A stretch of 64,000 bases of DNA from Paenibacillus hamazuiensis (GCF_023276405.1 NZ_JALRMO010000001.1:3100001-3164000), one strand, 5' to 3'; shown: positions 9,271-19,813, counted from the first letter of the stretch. Made by a program: numbers and translations. The notes: generated from the letters alone by a model not told the origin.

Positions 9271-10279
9271 TAATATCATCCCCTCCGCCACGGGCTATAA
9301 TGATTTCGCCGGCTTCTTCCAGACGGCGGATTGTGGCGACGATGCGGGTCTGGGCCTCTTCCACGTCACGCAAACGGACAGGACCCATATACTCCATTTC
9401 TTCTTTAAATGTTTCGGCCATCCGCTTGGACATATTTTTGAAGATCGCATCGCGGACTTCCTCGCTGGCCACTTTAAGAGCAAGCTGAAGGTCGGCGTTT
9501 TCGATATCGCGTATGATTCTCTGGATGGAACGGTTGTCGATATTAACGATATCTTCAAAGACGAACATCCGCTTCTTGATCTCTTCGGCAAGTTCAGGAT
9601 CCTGAATCTCCAGAGAATCAAGGATCGTACGTTCCGTACCGCGGTCGACGCCGTTCAAAATTTGTACGATAGCGGTAATGCCGCCGGCATTCGTATAATC
9701 TTGAGTGACCGTCGCGGATAGCTTTTGTTCCAGCACTCTTTCGACCTGGCTGATCACTTCCGGGGAAGTGCTGTCCATCAAGGCGATCCGTTTGGCCACA
9801 TCCGCCTGTTTATCCTGCGGCAGCGACGATAAAATAATGGAAGCCTGCTCCGGCTGCAAGTAGGCCAGCACGAGCGCGATCGTCTGAGAATTTTCGTTTT
9901 GGATAAAGTTCAGGATCTGGGCCGGCTCCGCCTTACGGGCAAAATCAAACGGTCTGACCTGCAGCGTCGCCGTCAAACGATTGATGATGTCGAAAGCTTT
10001 CTGCGATCCGAGCGCCTTTTCCAATATTTCCTTGGCGTAAGAAATACCGCCTTGCGAAATGAATTCCTGCGCTAAACAAATTTGATGAAACTCCATCAAA
10101 ATAGCTTCTTTCTCTTCGTTATCCACTTTGCGGACATTAGCAATTTCCAGAGTAAGCTGCTCGATTTCTTCGTCGCGAAGGTGCTTGAAAATTTGTGCCG
10201 ACACTTCAGGTCCTAAACTGATCAATAAAATGGCCGCTTTTTGGCGTCCGCTTAATAGCTGCTGCTGACCTTTAGCCAA
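9263..10279 (-). CDS. fliG: Flagellar motor switch protein FliG
   Basis: 338 residues with the chosen start, equal to the B. subtilis length. FliG is the rotor protein that binds FliF, FliM and the stator. It has the N-terminal FliF-binding domain (GRQKAAILLISLGPEVSAQI), armadillo-type middle domain with the EHPQ-equivalent NENSQTIALVLAYL, and C-terminal torque helix region (LQLALKVASEEVRDAIFKNM, KEEMEYMGPVRLRDVE). Start TTG 10279 is preferred: AGGGGTG lies six bases upstream. The in-frame GTG at 10288 is too close. Confidence 0.94.
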   Translation of the reverse strand: MAKGQQQLLSGRQKAAILLISLGPEVSAQIFKHLRDEEIEQLTLEIANVRKVDNEEKEAILMEFHQICLAQEFISQGGISYAKEILEKALGSQKAFDIINRLTATLQVRPFDFARKAEPAQILNFIQNENSQTIALVLAYLQPEQASIILSSLPQDKQADVAKRIALMDSTSPEVISQVERVLEQKLSATVTQDYTNAGGITAIVQILNGVDRGTERTILDSLEIQDPELAEEIKKRMFVFEDIVNIDNRSIQRIIRDIENADLQLALKVASEEVRDAIFKNMSKRMAETFKEEMEYMGPVRLRDVEEAQTRIVATIRRLEEAGEIIIARGGGDDIIV

Positions 10280-10290
10280 CACGTACACCC

Positions 10291-11892
10291 CTATTCATCT
10301 ACTAACCAGGTACGAAGCAAATTGACGAAATCTTCCGGTTTTCTCTTGGCGAGCTGTTCCAGCTGCTTGCGCACCTGATTTTCGTTACTCACATTATCAA
10401 TGTCGATCGTCGGGAACTCGACTTTGGCCGGCGACGCCGCTGCTGCAAGCTCTTCTTCTTCGGCAAGCTGCGCCGCTCTTCTTCTGCGAATCATGATATA
10501 TACGCCGGCTGCAATGAGCGCAAGAGCGATGCCGCCGAGTCCGCCGTAAAGCAGCATGGCGTTCGAGCTTAAACCGGTGCCCGTATTCGGCCTTGCAAAA
10601 GAATGGGCAAACACGCTTACCTTGTTGTTCAGATCTTGTTCAGTTAACTGCTGCTTATTATCGGCCAAAGCCGCTCTTACGACGTTTACAAGAATTTTTT
10701 GTACCGCATCCTTGGTTTCTTGCGTGAGCGAGTTCGGGTCATTCGGGTCCGGCGGTTCAATGCCGACGTTAATTGTCAAATCTTTAACGACATATGGCGT
10801 TGCGACGATTTCGTTCGTAATCCGGTTCACTTCGTAGTTAACGGTTCTTTGCGTCTCTTCCGATTTGGAATTGCCCGTGTTGGAGCTTCCCGGGTAGCCC
10901 GGAACGTCCGTTGCCCCCGTTCCCGGCACGCCACCGTTGTTGGCTCCGCCATCGCTGTTGTAATTTTTCTGAATCTCCTGAACGGAAATTTCCAAACCTC
11001 TTTGATCTATCGTATTCGGAGCGGTTACCAATTGCTCGCGTGTATTCCGCTGGTCGAAATTCATGGTTGAAAATACGTTGACGATAACTTTATCCCGGCC
11101 GAGAATGGCGCCCAGCATCTGCTGGACGTTGCGCTGAATCTCGTTTCGGAATTGATTGTTGATTTCAAATTGCTGCGTCGCCAGATTGCTTGCCGTCAAT
11201 TGGTTGCTGGTTTTGGAGTACGGAAGCGTCTCCCCGTCCTGATTGGAAATCGTGATGTTTTCGATCGGCAAATCCTTCACACTGTGCGAAACCAGATTGT
11301 ACATCGTATCGACCTTGTTTTGATCGAGCGTATACCCCGGCTTAATGTTCAGAACGACCGATGCGGACGCTTTCTCCTTCTCTTTCCCTTTCGGCAGAAA
11401 TACCGATTCTTCCGGCAGATTGATAAGCACCTTGGAGCTCGCAATCGCGTTGTTTTGGTTGATCAACTGCTGCAGTTCTCCTTGAACCGCGTTGATATAT
11501 TTGACGTTGAATTCCTTGTCGGTCGTGCCGAACGTGCTGCTGCTGTTAAAAGCCCCGTAGCCGACGTTGCCGTTTTTGTTCAAACCTTGCGATTCGACGG
11601 CAAGCTTCACGCTGGCCACCTGGCTTCTCGGAACGCCGATGCTTTTGCCGTCTTCGCTGAGTTGGTATGGAATTTTGGCACCGTCCAGATAACCTTTAAT
11701 GGCGGCGGCATCGCTTGGCTGCAAATTCGTGTATGCCAGTGCGTATTCCGTTTTCGAAAAATTATAACTGATGATACCGACTGTAAGGATAATCAACACT
11801 ACAGTGGCAATAAAAGTGATTTTTTGCGTTCTGCTAAACTGATTCCAATATTGGGTAATTCTGTTCCAATATTGGATAATATTCTCGTTCAC
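10291..11892 (-). CDS. fliF: Flagellar MS-ring protein FliF
   Basis: 533 residues. Membrane helix 1 is at about residues 24-44 and helix 2 at about 446-467. Between them are the PRING/YscJ-like ring-building domains (YALAYTNLQPSDAAAIKGYL; PEESVFLPKGKEKEKASASV) and a Gly-rich loop near 315-335. The C-terminal cytoplasmic tail (NQVRKQLEQLAKRKPEDFVNLL) is the FliG-binding peptide. The start is GTG 11892 behind GGGGTG. Confidence 0.96.
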   Translation of the reverse strand: MNENIIQYWNRITQYWNQFSRTQKITFIATVVLIILTVGIISYNFSKTEYALAYTNLQPSDAAAIKGYLDGAKIPYQLSEDGKSIGVPRSQVASVKLAVESQGLNKNGNVGYGAFNSSSTFGTTDKEFNVKYINAVQGELQQLINQNNAIASSKVLINLPEESVFLPKGKEKEKASASVVLNIKPGYTLDQNKVDTMYNLVSHSVKDLPIENITISNQDGETLPYSKTSNQLTASNLATQQFEINNQFRNEIQRNVQQMLGAILGRDKVIVNVFSTMNFDQRNTREQLVTAPNTIDQRGLEISVQEIQKNYNSDGGANNGGVPGTGATDVPGYPGSSNTGNSKSEETQRTVNYEVNRITNEIVATPYVVKDLTINVGIEPPDPNDPNSLTQETKDAVQKILVNVVRAALADNKQQLTEQDLNNKVSVFAHSFARPNTGTGLSSNAMLLYGGLGGIALALIAAGVYIMIRRRRAAQLAEEEELAAAASPAKVEFPTIDIDNVSNENQVRKQLEQLAKRKPEDFVNLLRTWLVDE

Positions 11893-11938
11893 TTTTTCAC
11901 CCCATCCGGAAGACCGTTGCTATGCCGCATCTCTATCG

Positions 11939-12247
11939 CTAAATCTGCATTCTCATGATTTCCTGGTAAGCCTCTACCGCCTTGTTGCGAACTTGGACAG
12001 TGAGTTCGAGGCCGAGCGAAGCTTTTTCCGAGGCGATCATCAGCTGATGCACATCGGACAGCTCGCCTTTCACGAATTGCTGATTCAGCTTATCTACCGT
12101 GCTTTGATCATCGTTCAGCTTGGCAATCGCATCGTTCAGAAATTGACCGAAACGGTTCGACAGCTCTGCGGCACTGATCCCTTCGCTTGGCTTGCTTTCC
12201 GAAACAGGAACCGTCTTCATGGGAAGAGCGGCAATTTTGTCAATCAT
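11939..12247 (-). CDS. fliE: Flagellar hook-basal body protein FliE
   Basis: 102 residues. The conserved C-terminal half (LNDDQSTVDKLNQQFVKGEL, then VHQLMIASEKASLGLELTVQVRNKAVEAYQEIMRMQI) identifies FliE, the adaptor joining the MS ring to the rod. It is third in the operon after flgB and flgC. The ATG at 12247 follows GGGGTG. Confidence 0.95.
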   Translation of the reverse strand: MIDKIAALPMKTVPVSESKPSEGISAAELSNRFGQFLNDAIAKLNDDQSTVDKLNQQFVKGELSDVHQLMIASEKASLGLELTVQVRNKAVEAYQEIMRMQI

Positions 12248-12280
12248 GGATACACCCCGTTTTTTTTATATGTATATGTA

Positions 12281-12730
12281 CTATTTGCCTATTTCCATCG
12301 CTTTCGTAATGAGCGCCTTGGAGGCGTTAAGAGCCGTGACGTTTGCCTCGTACGACCTTGTGGCCGAGATCATGTCCACCATTTCCTTGAGCACGTCGAC
12401 GTTCGGCATCATGACATAGCCGTTTTCGTCCGAGTCGGGATGCGTCGGATTATATACTTGCTTGAAAGGCGAAGTATCTTCGATAATTTTGGAAACCTTC
12501 ACGCCTTCTCCGGTACCGTCGGTCATAGCCGACTGAAGCGACTGCGCGAACGTCGGCTGCGATTTCGGCTCCATTGTCACGAGCTTGCGCTGATAAGGAA
12601 CCCATTTGCCGTTTACATATTTGCCTCTGGTCGTATCCGCGTTGGCGATATTCGAGGAAATGACATCCATTCTCAGCCGCTGTGCAGTAAGCGCTGAAGC
12701 GCTAATGTCGAATCCGTTGGTGAGCCTCAT
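12281..12730 (-). CDS. flgC: Flagellar basal-body rod protein FlgC
   Basis: 149 residues. It has the rod signature near the N-terminus (ISASALTAQRLRMDVISSNI, then ANADTT) and the FlgC C-terminus (VDVLKEMVDMISATRSYEAN). It is a proximal rod component exported by the flagellar type III system. The ATG at 12730 has CGGAGGAAG upstream and follows the flgB stop by three bases. Confidence 0.96.
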   Translation of the reverse strand: MRLTNGFDISASALTAQRLRMDVISSNIANADTTRGKYVNGKWVPYQRKLVTMEPKSQPTFAQSLQSAMTDGTGEGVKVSKIIEDTSPFKQVYNPTHPDSDENGYVMMPNVDVLKEMVDMISATRSYEANVTALNASKALITKAMEIGK

Positions 12731-12733
12731 TTA

Positions 12734-13135
12734 TTATCTTCCTCCGATGGCCGTTCTGATTTTTTTCAAATCATTGTTAACCTGCTGGATCATCACGTTG
12801 TAACGCAATTGGTTTTTGGCCATAAGCGACATTTCGTAGTCCACATCGACGTTGTTGAGGTTGTTGTTGATCGACGTGCTGCCGTCCTGCACAACCTTGG
12901 GCTCCATCGGTACGGCGGGACGGCCTATGTAAAAATGCCGCGGATCCGTTCTTCTGCCTTCCAGGCTGGCTCCGTTCATTTCCTGCTGAAGCAATTCTTC
13001 GAACCGGACGTCGGAACGTTTAAAATATGGAGTGTCCACGTTCGCCACGTTGTTGGCTATCACTTTTTGTCGAAGGGCGGAAGCGTCGAGAGCCCGTTCC
13101 ATGAGTTGAAACCCGGGTTTGCTGAGCAGAAACAT
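12734..13135 (-). CDS. flgB: Flagellar basal-body rod protein FlgB
   Basis: 133 residues. Conserved N-terminal rod motif (ALDASALRQKVIANNVANVD, TPYFKRSDVRFEELLQ) and C-terminal VDYEMSLMAKNQLRYNVMIQ. It is the first gene of the fla/che operon; upstream are a perfect TATAAT -10 box and a leader with a hairpin. The ribosome-binding site at the ATG is unusually weak (AGTGGGT) compared with the rest of the operon. Confidence 0.96.
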   Translation of the reverse strand: MFLLSKPGFQLMERALDASALRQKVIANNVANVDTPYFKRSDVRFEELLQQEMNGASLEGRRTDPRHFYIGRPAVPMEPKVVQDGSTSINNNLNNVDVDYEMSLMAKNQLRYNVMIQQVNNDLKKIRTAIGGR

Positions 13136-13166
13136 ATCTTTATACCCACTTTCACAACTATGTTAA

Positions 13167-13187
13167 ATCTCTTATTCAACAAGAGAT
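13167..13187 (-). other. Hairpin in the fla/che leader
   Basis: Perfect 7-bp inverted repeat ATCTCTT/AAGAGAT with a 7-base loop in the untranslated leader of flgB, about 30 bases before the start codon. A strong Shine-Dalgarno-like GGAGG lies just upstream of it without a matching start codon in register. It could affect translation of flgB or mRNA stability. Confidence 0.5.
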
Positions 13188-13225
13188 GCAGAATATCCTC
13201 CTTCATTCGACAGATTTTATTAAAA

Positions 13226-13231
13226 ATTATA
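13226..13231 (-). promoter_or_regulatory. Putative sigma-A -10 box for the fla/che operon
   Basis: A perfect TATAAT on the minus strand, about 90 bases upstream of flgB and downstream of the codY terminator. The -35 region is poor (TTTGGG at 17 bp). I see no convincing SigD box. It implies the operon can be initiated here rather than only by read-through from codY. Confidence 0.45.
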
Positions 13232-13315
13232 GTAGTACCGTCATGTAACCCAAAAAATACATTTATTTTCTACAAAAACAATATATATCTTGAATAAACT
13301 CGACATACTTTACAA

Positions 13316-13347
13316 TAAGAAAAAAGCCCTATCTTTGCAGATAGGGC
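13316..13347 (-). terminator. Rho-independent terminator of codY
   Basis: Stem GCCCTATCT/AGATAGGGC (13326-13347, 9 perfect pairs, 4-base loop), followed on the minus strand by TTTTTTC. It lies 29 bases past the codY stop and separates codY from the flagellar operon. Confidence 0.85.
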
Positions 13348-13375
13348 CTCATTTTGTGAAATAATTAACAAAAAT

Positions 13376-14149
13376 TCATGCCTTCAGTTGCTCGATTCCC
13401 GTGAGCAACTGGTCGTTAAGCACGCGAATATACGTTCCCTTCATGCCGAGAGATCTAGTTTCGATCACCCCGGCGCTTTCCAGCTTGCGCAATGCATTTA
13501 CGATCACGGAACGGGTTATGCCCACACGGTCGGCGATTTTGCTCGCGACGAGCAGCCCCTCCATCCCGCTCAATTCCTCAAAAATATGCTCGACCGCTTC
13601 CAATTCGCTAAACGACAAAGATCCGACGGCAACATGAACAACCGCCTTGCTCCGTGCTTCAATCTCGATTTGCTCCGCCTTCTCGCGAAGAATTTCCATC
13701 GCGACGACGGTGGAGCCGTACTCGGCGAGAATAAGATCGTCGTCGATGAAAGGGTGCTCGTTTTTGGTCAAAATCAAGGTGCCGAGCCGTTCGCCGGCAC
13801 CGATAATGGGAACGATCGTAATGTAGAGCAGCTCGTTTTCGCCAAGCCCTCTATGAACGTTGTAAACGCTCGTTTTGTCCAGGTTGGAGGACGTTTCGCT
13901 GACTTTCAGCAAGAGCTGGTTGTATTCCTGCGGGAAACGCTTTTCCTGCAGCGTCTCCGGATCCATCGTCGCTTTGAGCGACATGCTGTAAAAAGCGTTG
14001 CCCAGTATTTTCCCTTTCCGGCTGACCACAAAAATATTCGCGCTCAAAATGTCGCTGAGCACTTCAGCCATATCCAGAAAGCTGACCGGGTTGCCGGCTT
14101 CTTTCTGCAGCAATCGGTTAAGTCTTCGGGTCTTGTTTAATAACGTCAT
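13376..14149 (-). CDS. codY: Global transcriptional repressor CodY
   Basis: 257 residues. The N-terminal GAF domain (about 1-155) binds branched-chain amino acids. The C-terminal winged helix-turn-helix (about 200-250: [40 protein letters not shown]) binds DNA when GTP and isoleucine are plentiful. It represses nutrient-scavenging and stationary-phase genes. It sits 64 bases after hslU, as in Bacillus, and ends in its own terminator before flgB. The ATG at 14149 has GGAGGCAAT upstream. Confidence 0.98.
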   Translation of the reverse strand: MTLLNKTRRLNRLLQKEAGNPVSFLDMAEVLSDILSANIFVVSRKGKILGNAFYSMSLKATMDPETLQEKRFPQEYNQLLLKVSETSSNLDKTSVYNVHRGLGENELLYITIVPIIGAGERLGTLILTKNEHPFIDDDLILAEYGSTVVAMEILREKAEQIEIEARSKAVVHVAVGSLSFSELEAVEHIFEELSGMEGLLVASKIADRVGITRSVIVNALRKLESAGVIETRSLGMKGTYIRVLNDQLLTGIEQLKA

Positions 14150-14213
14150 TCATATTGCCTCCAAATCTATACCGCTTGAGCGATCGGAAATGCTAAAAAA
14201 TTTTTTATAATCT

Positions 14214-15608
14214 TTACAAAATATATTGGCTTAAATCGCGATTTTGCACGATGTCGGACAATTTTTCGCGAACGTATTCGGGAGTAATCTGGATTTGCTC
14301 GAGCGTGATGTCCGGCGCCTCGAAGGAGAGGTCCTCCAGCAGCTTCTCAAGTATCGTGTGAAGCCGTCTGGCGCCGATATTGTCGGTATTTTGGTTAACC
14401 TCGGCGGCAATGCGGGCAATCTCCCGGATCGCCTCGTCGGAAAACTCCACACGGATGCCTTCGGTTTCAAGCAAGGCAGTGTATTGTTTCGTGAGCGCGT
14501 TTTTCGGCTCTTTCAAAATCGATACGAGATCCGCTTCGGTCAGCGTGCTGAGCTCGACGCGAATCGGAAAACGCCCTTGCAGCTCCGGGATCAAATCGGA
14601 AGGTTTGGCAATGTGAAAAGCGCCTGCTGCAATAAAAAGAATATAGTCCGTTTTTACCGGACCGTATTTGGTCATTATGGTGGAGCCCTCCACGATCGGA
14701 AGAATGTCGCGCTGCACTCCTTCACGCGAAACGTCCGGCCCGTTGCCGCGGCCCGAGCTGCATATTTTATCGATTTCGTCGATGAAAATAATGCCGGATT
14801 GCTCGGCACGCTTGACCGATTCCTGGTACACCTCATCCATGTCGAGCAGCTTTTGCGCTTCCTCCTGGATGAGCACCTTGCGCGCTTCTTTAATGGGAAG
14901 CTTTCGTTTTTTCGTCTTTTTCGGCATCAGGCTGCCGAACAATTCCTGCATGTTCATGCCGGCTTGTTCGTTGCCCTGCCCTGCAAGCATATCCAGCATG
15001 GAAGGAGCATTGTCCTCCACTTCAATCTCGATCGTATCGTTTTCGAGCTCGCCCTTCTTGAGCCGCTCGCGAACCTTGTCCCTGCTCGCAAGCAAAGCGT
15101 AGTCGTTTTCCGCTTCATCTTTATCCGGCTGCTGTTGTCCGCCGAAAATCATTTCCAGCGGATTGCGCTGATTTTTTTGGCGGTTCGGGTTCGGTACAAG
15201 AATGGTCACGATTTTCTCGTTGGCCATCTGTTCGGCCTTGTCCTTCACTTTCTCCGTTTTTTCCGCTTTCACCATCCGGATGGAAGTCTCGACGAGGTCG
15301 CGCACCATCGATTCCACATCGCGGCCTACATAGCCGACTTCGGTGAATTTCGTCGCTTCGACCTTGATGAAAGGCGCGTGAACGAGCTTCGCCAAACGCC
15401 GGGCGATTTCGGTTTTGCCGACGCCGGTCGGCCCGATCATCAAAATATTTTTCGGAACGATCTCGTCCCGCATCGATTCGTCCAGCAAGCTTCTGCGGTA
15501 ACGATTGCGAAGGGCAACGGCTACCGATTTTTTCGCCGATTTTTGCCCGACGATATATTTGTCCAGCTCGGCGACAATTTGTCTTGGGGTTAAGGATGCA
15601 GGTTTCAA
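14214..15608 (-). CDS. hslU: ATP-dependent protease ATPase subunit HslU (ClpY)
   Basis: 464 residues, AAA+ unfoldase that feeds substrates to HslV. Walker A GPTGVGKT is at residues 59-66 and Walker B is [10 protein letters not shown]. The pore motif [14 protein letters not shown], sensor region and C-terminal [17 protein letters not shown], whose tail inserts into HslV, are present. The I-domain (about 110-240) is insertion-rich and acidic. The start is TTG 15608 behind AAGGAGG at eight bases. It follows hslV in the same operon. Confidence 0.97.
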   Translation of the reverse strand: MKPASLTPRQIVAELDKYIVGQKSAKKSVAVALRNRYRRSLLDESMRDEIVPKNILMIGPTGVGKTEIARRLAKLVHAPFIKVEATKFTEVGYVGRDVESMVRDLVETSIRMVKAEKTEKVKDKAEQMANEKIVTILVPNPNRQKNQRNPLEMIFGGQQQPDKDEAENDYALLASRDKVRERLKKGELENDTIEIEVEDNAPSMLDMLAGQGNEQAGMNMQELFGSLMPKKTKKRKLPIKEARKVLIQEEAQKLLDMDEVYQESVKRAEQSGIIFIDEIDKICSSGRGNGPDVSREGVQRDILPIVEGSTIMTKYGPVKTDYILFIAAGAFHIAKPSDLIPELQGRFPIRVELSTLTEADLVSILKEPKNALTKQYTALLETEGIRVEFSDEAIREIARIAAEVNQNTDNIGARRLHTILEKLLEDLSFEAPDITLEQIQITPEYVREKLSDIVQNRDLSQYIL

Positions 15609-15647
15609 TGCGTTGGCCTCCTTCGAAAAAATGTGATCCGCCAGCGG

Positions 15648-16193
15648 TTATTCGATTTCTTCGACGATGATATTGTGATTTGTGAACACACAAATTTCCG
15701 CAGCCATCGTCAAGGCGGCATGGGCGATTTCCTTCGCCGACATATGCGGAGCGTAACGCTTAAGCGCCCTGCCCGCGGCCAGCGCAAAGCTGCCTCCGGA
15801 GCCGATTGCAAGAATACCGTCGTCCGGTTCGATAATTTCGCCGTTTCCGGAGATCAGCAGCAAGCCGGTGGCGTCCATCACGATCATCATCGCTTCCAAT
15901 CTTCGCAGCACGCGGTCCGACCGCCAATCTTTCGCAAGCTCGACCGCTGCGCGCTGCAGGTTGCCTTGATGCTCCTCCAGCTTGCCCTCAAATTTTTCAA
16001 AGAGCGTGATCGCATCCGCCACGGAACCGGCGAATCCGGCAATCACTTTGCCGCGGTAAAGCCGCCTCACCTTTTTCGCGGAGTTTTTCATAACCATGCT
16101 GTTTCCGAAGGTGACCTGGCCGTCTCCGGCTATCGCACCTTTCCCTTCGTGTTTCACCGCAAAAATCGTCGTCGCGTGAAAGGTTTGTTCCAA
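15648..16193 (-). CDS. hslV: ATP-dependent protease peptidase subunit HslV (ClpQ)
   Basis: 181 residues with TTG 16193 as start; GGGAGGG is about eight bases upstream, and longer in-frame extensions lack a ribosome-binding site. It is a proteasome-like Thr protease. The short propeptide (MEQTFHA) is followed by TTIFAV, so Thr8 is the probable mature N-terminal nucleophile. In contrast, B. subtilis ClpQ is reported to use an N-terminal Ser. Conserved GDGQVTFG and [15 protein letters not shown] are present. xerC/codV, usually just upstream in Bacillus, is absent. Confidence 0.95.
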   Translation of the reverse strand: MEQTFHATTIFAVKHEGKGAIAGDGQVTFGNSMVMKNSAKKVRRLYRGKVIAGFAGSVADAITLFEKFEGKLEEHQGNLQRAAVELAKDWRSDRVLRRLEAMMIVMDATGLLLISGNGEIIEPDDGILAIGSGGSFALAAGRALKRYAPHMSAKEIAHAALTMAAEICVFTNHNIIVEEIE

Positions 16194-16265
16194 GCTAATT
16201 TCCCTCCCAGGCGGCTCTTTCGGGAGCCCGTTATCTCCGATGATTTTTCTAAAAATGCCCGTACG

Positions 16266-16308
16266 AAAACAAAGAAACAGCATCAAAGTGACCGCTTGCT
16301 GCTGTTTC
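16266..16308 (-). terminator. Terminator between trmFO and hslV
   Basis: Stem GAAACAGCA/TGCTGTTTC (16274-16282 with 16300-16308, 9 perfect pairs), followed on the minus strand by TTTGTTTT. It lies in the 180-base gap between trmFO and hslV. It may terminate the trmFO transcript or attenuate read-through into hslV. A TATAAT-like box lies just after the trmFO stop, near 16355-16365. Confidence 0.6.
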
Positions 16309-16374
16309 CGTTCTTGACCGATTTGTGCCAAGCTATAGGTGGTATAAGGGGAAAAACATTATTATATTACCACA

Positions 16375-17712
16375 CTAAAGCGCCGGGTTACAAGTCGAAT
16401 TGTATTCATTTTGTGCAAAATTCTGAATTTTCTCAATAGCTCGTCTGGCAATCGCTTCGTTTTTCAGCTTTTTGTTTTTGATCTTGTCAGTTAGCGGCGG
16501 GAATAACCCGAAGTTCGCATTCATCGGCTGAAAATGCTTGAAATCCGCCGTTGTGATGTAATGCGCCATGCTGCCGAGCGTCGTATCTGCAGGAAGCACG
16601 AGGCATTCCTGCCCCCTGGCCAGACGTGCCGCATTCATTCCCGCGATAAGGCCCGAAGCGGCCGATTCGACATATCCTTCGACCCCTGTCATTTGTCCGG
16701 CGAAAAACAGGCTGTCGCGGCCTTTAAACTGGTACGTCGGGCGCAGCAGCTTAGGTGAATTGATGAACGTGTTGCGGTGCATGACCCCGTAGCGGACAAA
16801 CTCCGCATTTTCAAGTCCGGGAATCAGCGAAAACACCCGCTTCTGCTCCCCCCATTTCAGATGGGTTTGGAAGCCGACCAGATTGTATAGAGTGCCCGCC
16901 GCGTTATCTTGACGAAGCTGAACAACCGCGTAGGGCAACTGGCCGGTATGCGGGTTCACAAGACCTACCGGCTTCATCGGGCCGAATAACGCAGTTTGCT
17001 TGCCGCGCTTCATCATCACCTCGATCGGCATGCAGCCCTCGAAGTAAATTTCCTTCTCGAACTCTTTCACCGGCGCCGTTTCCGCGGCAATGATCGCTTC
17101 GTAAAAGACGTTGAACTCCTCCTCGGTCATCGGGCAGTTCAAATAGGCCGCATCGCCTTTATCGTAGCGGGATGCCAAGTACACCTTGCTCATATCGATC
17201 GAATCTTTCTCCACGATCGGCGCGGCCGCATCGTAAAAATACAAATATTCTTCCCCCATCAGCTCTTGCAGATGAGCGGACAACGACGGCGAAGTGAGCG
17301 GACCGCTGGCGACGACGACGATGCCGTCGGGAAGCCGCTCTACTTCTTCGTTGCGCACTTCGATCAAGGGATGACTCCGCAGCGCTTCCGTAATGTCGCC
17401 GGAAAAACCGTCGCGGTCGACAGCCAGCGCCCCTCCGGCCGGCACCGCATTGCGGTCGGCCGAGGACATAATGAGCGAGCCGAGCATCCGCATCTCTTCT
17501 TTAAGAACACCGACGGCGTTTGTCAGGCCGTTCGCGCGCAAAGAATTGCTGCAGACAAGCTCGGCGAATTTATCTGTAATGTGGGCGGGGGTTTTGCGAA
17601 CCGGCCGCATTTCATATAATACGACCGGAACGCCCTGCTTCGCGATTTGCCATGCGGCTTCGCTGCCGGCAAGCCCCGCCCCGATGACGGTTACTTTTTG
17701 AACGTCGGACAA
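16375..17712 (-). CDS. trmFO: Folate-dependent tRNA(uracil-54) methyltransferase TrmFO
   Basis: 445 residues. An FAD/NAD-dependent enzyme that makes 5-methyluridine at position 54 of tRNA using methylenetetrahydrofolate. The FAD-binding motif [10 protein letters not shown] is at residues 11-20. [20 protein letters not shown] and [19 protein letters not shown] are characteristic of TrmFO as opposed to MnmG. The start is TTG 17712 behind GGAGGATTG, right after the topA stop. Downstream of topA is its standard place. Confidence 0.97.
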   Translation of the reverse strand: MSDVQKVTVIGAGLAGSEAAWQIAKQGVPVVLYEMRPVRKTPAHITDKFAELVCSNSLRANGLTNAVGVLKEEMRMLGSLIMSSADRNAVPAGGALAVDRDGFSGDITEALRSHPLIEVRNEEVERLPDGIVVVASGPLTSPSLSAHLQELMGEEYLYFYDAAAPIVEKDSIDMSKVYLASRYDKGDAAYLNCPMTEEEFNVFYEAIIAAETAPVKEFEKEIYFEGCMPIEVMMKRGKQTALFGPMKPVGLVNPHTGQLPYAVVQLRQDNAAGTLYNLVGFQTHLKWGEQKRVFSLIPGLENAEFVRYGVMHRNTFINSPKLLRPTYQFKGRDSLFFAGQMTGVEGYVESAASGLIAGMNAARLARGQECLVLPADTTLGSMAHYITTADFKHFQPMNANFGLFPPLTDKIKNKKLKNEAIARRAIEKIQNFAQNEYNSTCNPAL

Positions 17713-17716
17713 TGTG

Positions 17717-19813
17717 TCAATCCTCCTGATTCGCTTCCTCGGCTTCCTCTTTATAATCGCATGCCGTACACTGCAGGTTGACGCCGCTTTTGCTCCGCTT
17801 CTCTACCATCAAGGATGAGCAGCTCGGACATGCTTTGCTGACGGGTTTATCCCACGATACGAAATCGCAGCCCGGGTATTGATCGCAGCCGTAAAACACC
17901 CGGCCTTTCTTGCTGCGGCGCTCGACCACTTTCCCTTCCTTGCAGGTCGGGCAGGTTACGCCGGTATCCTTCACGATCGGCTTCGTATTGCGGCAGTCCG
18001 GGAAACCGGAGCATGCCAGAAACTTGCCGAAGCGGCCGAGCTTGTAGACCATATGTTTGCCGCATTTTTCGCAAACCTCGTCGGAAACCTCGTCCTGGAT
18101 TTCGATCTTTTCCATTTCTTCCTCGGCGACTTCCAGACGTTTCTCCAAGGAGCTGTAGAACTGCTCCAGCACTTTGACCCAGTCTTCCTTGCCTTCTTCG
18201 ACATGGTCAAGCTCTTCTTCCATTTGAGCCGTAAACTCGACGTCGAGAATCTCCGGGAAAAATTCGACCATCTGCTCGATAACCAGCTCTCCGAGCTCGG
18301 TCGGCACGAACTTTTTGTCCTCGATCGCAACGTACCCGCGCTTTTGGATCGTTTCCAGGGTCGGCGCATACGTGCTCGGTCGTCCGATGCCCATCTCCTC
18401 CAACGCCCTCACAAGCCGCGCCTCCGTATACCGTGGAGGGGGCTGGGTGAAATGCTGCTTCGGTTCGATCCGTTCCTTTTTCACCTTGTCTCCCGACTTC
18501 AGCGGGGGAAGGAACTTTTCCTCCTCGGTGTTTCCGCCGTCGTCCGTGCCTTCCACATATACCTTCATGAACCCGGGGAATTTGACCTTGGAGCCGACGG
18601 CGCGGAAAATCGTAGTGCCCACGACAATATCGACGGTCATCGTATCCATGACGGCGGACGCCATCTGGCTTGCCACGAAACGCTCCCAAATCAGCTTGTA
18701 AAGCCGGTATTGGTCGCGGCTCAAATATTCCTTGATCTGCTCCGGCTCGCGGAGCACGGAGCTCGGGCGAATCGCCTCGTGCGCGTCCTGCGCATTGGCC
18801 GTTTTCTTCAAATAACTGCGCGGCGTTTCCGGATAATACGCTTCACCGTATTTGGCCGTGATATACTCTTTCGCTTCCTCCTGGGCGACCGGAGAAATCC
18901 GCGTCGAATCGGTACGCATATACGTAATCAAACCGACCGTACCTTCGCTGCCGATGTCGATGCCTTCATAAAGCTGCTGGGCGACGGACATCGTCTTGGC
19001 TGCGCGAAAGTTCAGCTTGCGTGCCGCCTCCTGCTGCATGGAGCTTGTGATAAACGGCGGAGACGGGTTGCGCAGCCGCTCCTTTTCCTTCACCTCGCGG
19101 ACGATGAAGGTCTGGCCTTCGATCGCCTTCAGCACCGCCTGCACTTCGGCTTCGTTATGAAGCTCTTTTTTATCGCCGTCCGCCTGGTAAAACTTCGCTT
19201 CGAACGAGCTTTGCCCCGCCTTGAGCGAAGCGGTGATCGTCCAGTATTCTTCCGGGACGAACGCTTTGATTTCGTTTTCCCGGTCATAGATCAATTTGAC
19301 GGCGACGGACTGGACGCGCCCGGCGGATAGCCCCTTTTTTACTTTCTTCCACAATAGCGGGCTGATCTTGTAACCGACCAAACGATCCAAAATACGCCGC
19401 GCCTGCTGCGCATTGACCAGATCCTGATTGATTTTGCGCGGAGTCTTGAACGCATCCTTGACGGCCTGTTTCGTAATTTCATTGAAAACGACGCGGCAAG
19501 CCTCGTCTTCTCCGAGCTCCAGATAATGCGCCAGATGCCACGCAATCGCTTCCCCTTCGCGGTCAGGGTCCGCTGCGAGATATACTTTTTTTACTTTTTT
19601 CCGGGCGTCCTTCAGTTCTTTTAGGACGTTGCCCTTTCCGCGGATCGTGATGTATTTAGGTTCGAAATTTTTTTTAATCTCAACGCCCATCTGGCTTTTT
19701 GGCAAGTCGCGAATATGCCCCATGGACGCTTTGACGATAAATTTATTGCCCAAGTATTTGCCTATTGTTTTTGCTTTTGCGGGCGACTCTACAATGACGA
19801 GTGAATCTGCCAT
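17717..19813 (-). CDS. topA: DNA topoisomerase I
   Basis: 698 residues, type IA. TOPRIM domain at the N-terminus ([35 protein letters not shown]). The active-site Tyr lies in [14 protein letters not shown] near residue 300. The C-terminus carries three Cys4 zinc ribbons (CEKCG...CSGFPDC, CPTCK...CDQYPGC, CPSCS...CTAC). It relaxes negative supercoils during transcription. The ATG at 19813 has GAGGGGGG upstream. dprA lies just before it. Confidence 0.98.
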   Translation of the reverse strand: MADSLVIVESPAKAKTIGKYLGNKFIVKASMGHIRDLPKSQMGVEIKKNFEPKYITIRGKGNVLKELKDARKKVKKVYLAADPDREGEAIAWHLAHYLELGEDEACRVVFNEITKQAVKDAFKTPRKINQDLVNAQQARRILDRLVGYKISPLLWKKVKKGLSAGRVQSVAVKLIYDRENEIKAFVPEEYWTITASLKAGQSSFEAKFYQADGDKKELHNEAEVQAVLKAIEGQTFIVREVKEKERLRNPSPPFITSSMQQEAARKLNFRAAKTMSVAQQLYEGIDIGSEGTVGLITYMRTDSTRISPVAQEEAKEYITAKYGEAYYPETPRSYLKKTANAQDAHEAIRPSSVLREPEQIKEYLSRDQYRLYKLIWERFVASQMASAVMDTMTVDIVVGTTIFRAVGSKVKFPGFMKVYVEGTDDGGNTEEEKFLPPLKSGDKVKKERIEPKQHFTQPPPRYTEARLVRALEEMGIGRPSTYAPTLETIQKRGYVAIEDKKFVPTELGELVIEQMVEFFPEILDVEFTAQMEEELDHVEEGKEDWVKVLEQFYSSLEKRLEVAEEEMEKIEIQDEVSDEVCEKCGKHMVYKLGRFGKFLACSGFPDCRNTKPIVKDTGVTCPTCKEGKVVERRSKKGRVFYGCDQYPGCDFVSWDKPVSKACPSCSSLMVEKRSKSGVNLQCTACDYKEEAEEANQED

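Noticed and set aside
14150-14213. A CodY autoregulatory box before codY
   Set aside because: AATTTTTTAGCATTT matches AATTTTCWGAAAATT at too few positions to call.
14244-15593. A 449-codon plus-strand frame opposite hslU
   Set aside because: It is antisense to a complete AAA+ protein, with no start signals.
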